A DNA stretch of 15,451 nt from CAYPZL01 sp964415045 (lineage in GTDB: Bacteria; Planctomycetota; Phycisphaerae; Sedimentisphaerales; Anaerobacaceae), in contig CAYPZL010000139.1 in assembly GCA_964415045.1 (NCBI GenBank), positions 1 through 15,451 of the forward strand. Direction: 5' to 3'. Both the position numbers and the translations under genes were made by a program. Below the pieces are notes generated by a model, which did no database searches, had not been told where the DNA came from, and saw only the letters and a list, made by a program, of their open reading frames with translations. Positions 14,103-15,451 of the stretch are shown in pieces. Each line of letters begins with the position of its first letter. Positions within the stretch are counted from its first letter, which is position 1.

Positions 14103-15266
14103 ATGCAACGCAACATCGCCTTTGTGTTGGAGAGTGTAATCGTCGTGCTGATTCTCTTGGCCGATCAACAAGTGCTGGCCGACGACGCCGGCTCAGCCAT
14201 CGTTGTCAGCCAGGACGGCCGGGGTGATTTCAACGGAAACGATGAGAGGCCCATCCTCGCCGCGATCAAGAAAGCACGGCAGGATGGAGGAGGAACCATT
14301 CAGATCGAACCAGGGGAGTACCTGATCCGTCGGGGATTGAAGCTCACCAGCGGAATCACCATTCGGGGAACAAAGCAGACTGTCTTGAAACTGGCGTCTC
14401 CCGTAATCGTCACCCAGGTCGCCAAGCAGGGGCAAGACTATATTCTGGTGGACGATACTTCCGAGTTGGCCGCCGACACGTGCATCGACATCTACCCCCC
14501 GCCGACAATGAAGGCCTTTCCGGATACGGATAAGAATGAATACAGGGCCGAGATACGGGAAATCGAACAAGGAAAGCTCATCCTGTCCGGGCAGATTCCC
14601 CACGTCATTCCCGAAAACAGCAGAGTCGGCTATCGGAGCAATATGTTCTTTGTCGGCGGATCGGAGAAAAACATCCGCCTGGAGAACCTCATCCTGGACG
14701 GAGGCCTGAAGAAAGGCATCCCCATGCCTGGACATTGCAACCGCTGCGCCCTGCTGGCGCACGGGATCTGGTCATATCGCGAGGGTCCTACCGCGCCGCC
14801 TATCGAGAACGTGCAGGTCATCGGCTGCCACATTCGCAATTGCTACGGGCGGGCGGTGGCCATGTACTCGGTCGTGCGGGGCAAAGTGGAACACTGCTTG
14901 ATCGAAAACATCGATGATGAGGGGATCGATCTCGATCACTTCTGCTATCATTGCCAAGTGACGGGCAACATGGTCAAACGGAGCGGAACGGGCGTGACCA
15001 TCAACGACGGATCTTACTGCACGATCCAGGACAATCGCTTCGAGGACTGTGGGGTAGGCGTGACCATGTGGTGGTGGTACCAGTGCCCGCAGGAAAACCT
15101 CAACGTTGAGAATGTGATCAGGAACAACGTGATCTGCTCGCCGAAAAAGGCGGGGATCCGGCTGGGAAAGAGGTGCTTGCGAAACAAGATCATCGGGAAC
15201 GTTGTCGAGGGCGGGATCATCGTGGCTGAGTCGGATAACCTCGTAGAAGGCAACACCGCCAAGTAG
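14103..15266 (+). CDS. Secreted right-handed parallel beta-helix protein (pectate-lyase-like fold), Cys-rich
   Basis: A 387-residue exported protein. Residues 1-26 are a Sec signal peptide (hydrophobic VIVVLILLA, cleavage after VLA). DGRGDFNGNDERPILAAI followed by DGGGTIQIEPGEYLI is the entry segment of pectate-lyase-like beta-helices. From about 185 on, repeating rungs appear (VIGCHIRNC, VEHCLIEN, CQVTGNMV, CTIQDNRFEDC, NKIIGNVVEG). An acidic patch NIDDEGIDLD (269-278) resembles catalytic clusters of lyases, epimerases and GH28-like enzymes, but no specific activity can be named. The mature part has 13 cysteines, including HCNRC (211-215) and CYHC (281-284), unusual for this fold. The frame is open back to 13959 inside the PIG-L gene. 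The true start is ATG 14103, with GGAGG six bases upstream and the signal peptide beginning there. It may bind or cleave an extracellular polysaccharide that feeds the pathway. Confidence 0.86.
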   Translation: MQRNIAFVLESVIVVLILLADQQVLADDAGSAIVVSQDGRGDFNGNDERPILAAIKKARQDGGGTIQIEPGEYLIRRGLKLTSGITIRGTKQTVLKLASPVIVTQVAKQGQDYILVDDTSELAADTCIDIYPPPTMKAFPDTDKNEYRAEIREIEQGKLILSGQIPHVIPENSRVGYRSNMFFVGGSEKNIRLENLILDGGLKKGIPMPGHCNRCALLAHGIWSYREGPTAPPIENVQVIGCHIRNCYGRAVAMYSVVRGKVEHCLIENIDDEGIDLDHFCYHCQVTGNMVKRSGTGVTINDGSYCTIQDNRFEDCGVGVTMWWWYQCPQENLNVENVIRNNVICSPKKAGIRLGKRCLRNKIIGNVVEGGIIVAESDNLVEGNTAK

Positions 15267-15332
15267 GTGCCCGCCTGGCGCGTCGTCGAAACATCAAAGA
15301 CCATTTTGCACCCTACATGAAAGGACAAGGGC

Positions 15333-15451
15333 ATGAACAGGTACACTGGAATCAGAAAGACGTTTCTGCTTGGATTGTGCTTCATACTGGGCGAACGGGA
15401 GGTGGCGCCGAATTGCCGGACACTCCAAATGCTTAGTTTTGCTGCTAAACT
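15333..15451 (+). CDS. Start of a gene cut by the window edge, signal-peptide-like N-terminus (partial)
   Basis: An open frame from ATG 15333 to the end of the window (39 codons, no stop). AAGGA lies about seven bases upstream. It begins with a basic segment and a short hydrophobic run (IRKTFLLGLCFILG), like an exported protein, but then turns abruptly to EREVAPNCRTLQMLSFAAK. The last 30 or so bases are more AT-rich than the rest. Either this is a genuine gene with a weak leader, or its start is interrupted by inserted DNA. Function cannot be told. Confidence 0.4.
   Translation, partial: MNRYTGIRKTFLLGLCFILGEREVAPNCRTLQMLSFAAK

Overview
The window looks like chromosomal DNA from a Planctomycetota-type (PVC-group) bacterium or a near relative. 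It is GC-rich (about 60% by eye). It carries a run of enzymes that planctomycetes typically export by the Tat route: Gfo/Idh/MocA oxidoreductase, TIM-barrel isomerase, FAD oxidoreductase and PIG-L deacetylase, each starting with a twin-arginine leader. This placement rests on gene content and style, not on a marker gene. All thirteen complete genes, plus one cut by the right edge, lie on the + strand. No stretch longer than about 160 bases lacks a gene. I saw no RNA gene, CRISPR array, riboswitch or convincing terminator.

Region 1 (59-8794) is a cytoplasmic catabolic module. In order it holds an AraR-like GntR/LacI-sensor regulator, a TIM-barrel sugar isomerase/epimerase, a creatininase-family metallohydrolase (4-base overlap with the previous gene), a methylmalonate-semialdehyde-dehydrogenase-like aldehyde dehydrogenase, a zinc MDR dehydrogenase, a class II (fuculose-type) aldolase, a PfkB sugar kinase (4-base overlap with the aldolase) and a FucP-like MFS transporter. 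Spacing is tight and two stop/start pairs overlap as ATGA, so this is probably one operon.

Region 2 (8902-15266) is an exported module. Four consecutive genes have Tat leaders: a Gfo/Idh/MocA oxidoreductase, a second copy of the TIM-barrel isomerase, an FAD-dependent oxidoreductase and a PIG-L deacetylase. A Sec-exported, cysteine-rich right-handed beta-helix protein follows. At the right edge an open frame with a signal-peptide-like start runs out of the window.

The most interesting idea is at the pathway level. Zinc dehydrogenase, creatininase-like hydrolase, TIM-barrel epimerase, PfkB kinase and Gfo/Idh dehydrogenase are, as I recall, the enzyme types of the unusual Thermotoga inositol route (IolM, IolN, IolO, IolK, IolG). 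Here they sit with an aldolase and a semialdehyde dehydrogenase that could complete the route: ketouronate, ketouronate phosphate, then DHAP plus tartronate semialdehyde, then a CoA ester or acid. The second feature is a close pair of isomerases (about 70% identical by hand alignment), one cytosolic and one with a Tat leader, which suggests the same chemistry on both sides of the membrane. Substrate assignments are inference. The enzyme families are well supported.
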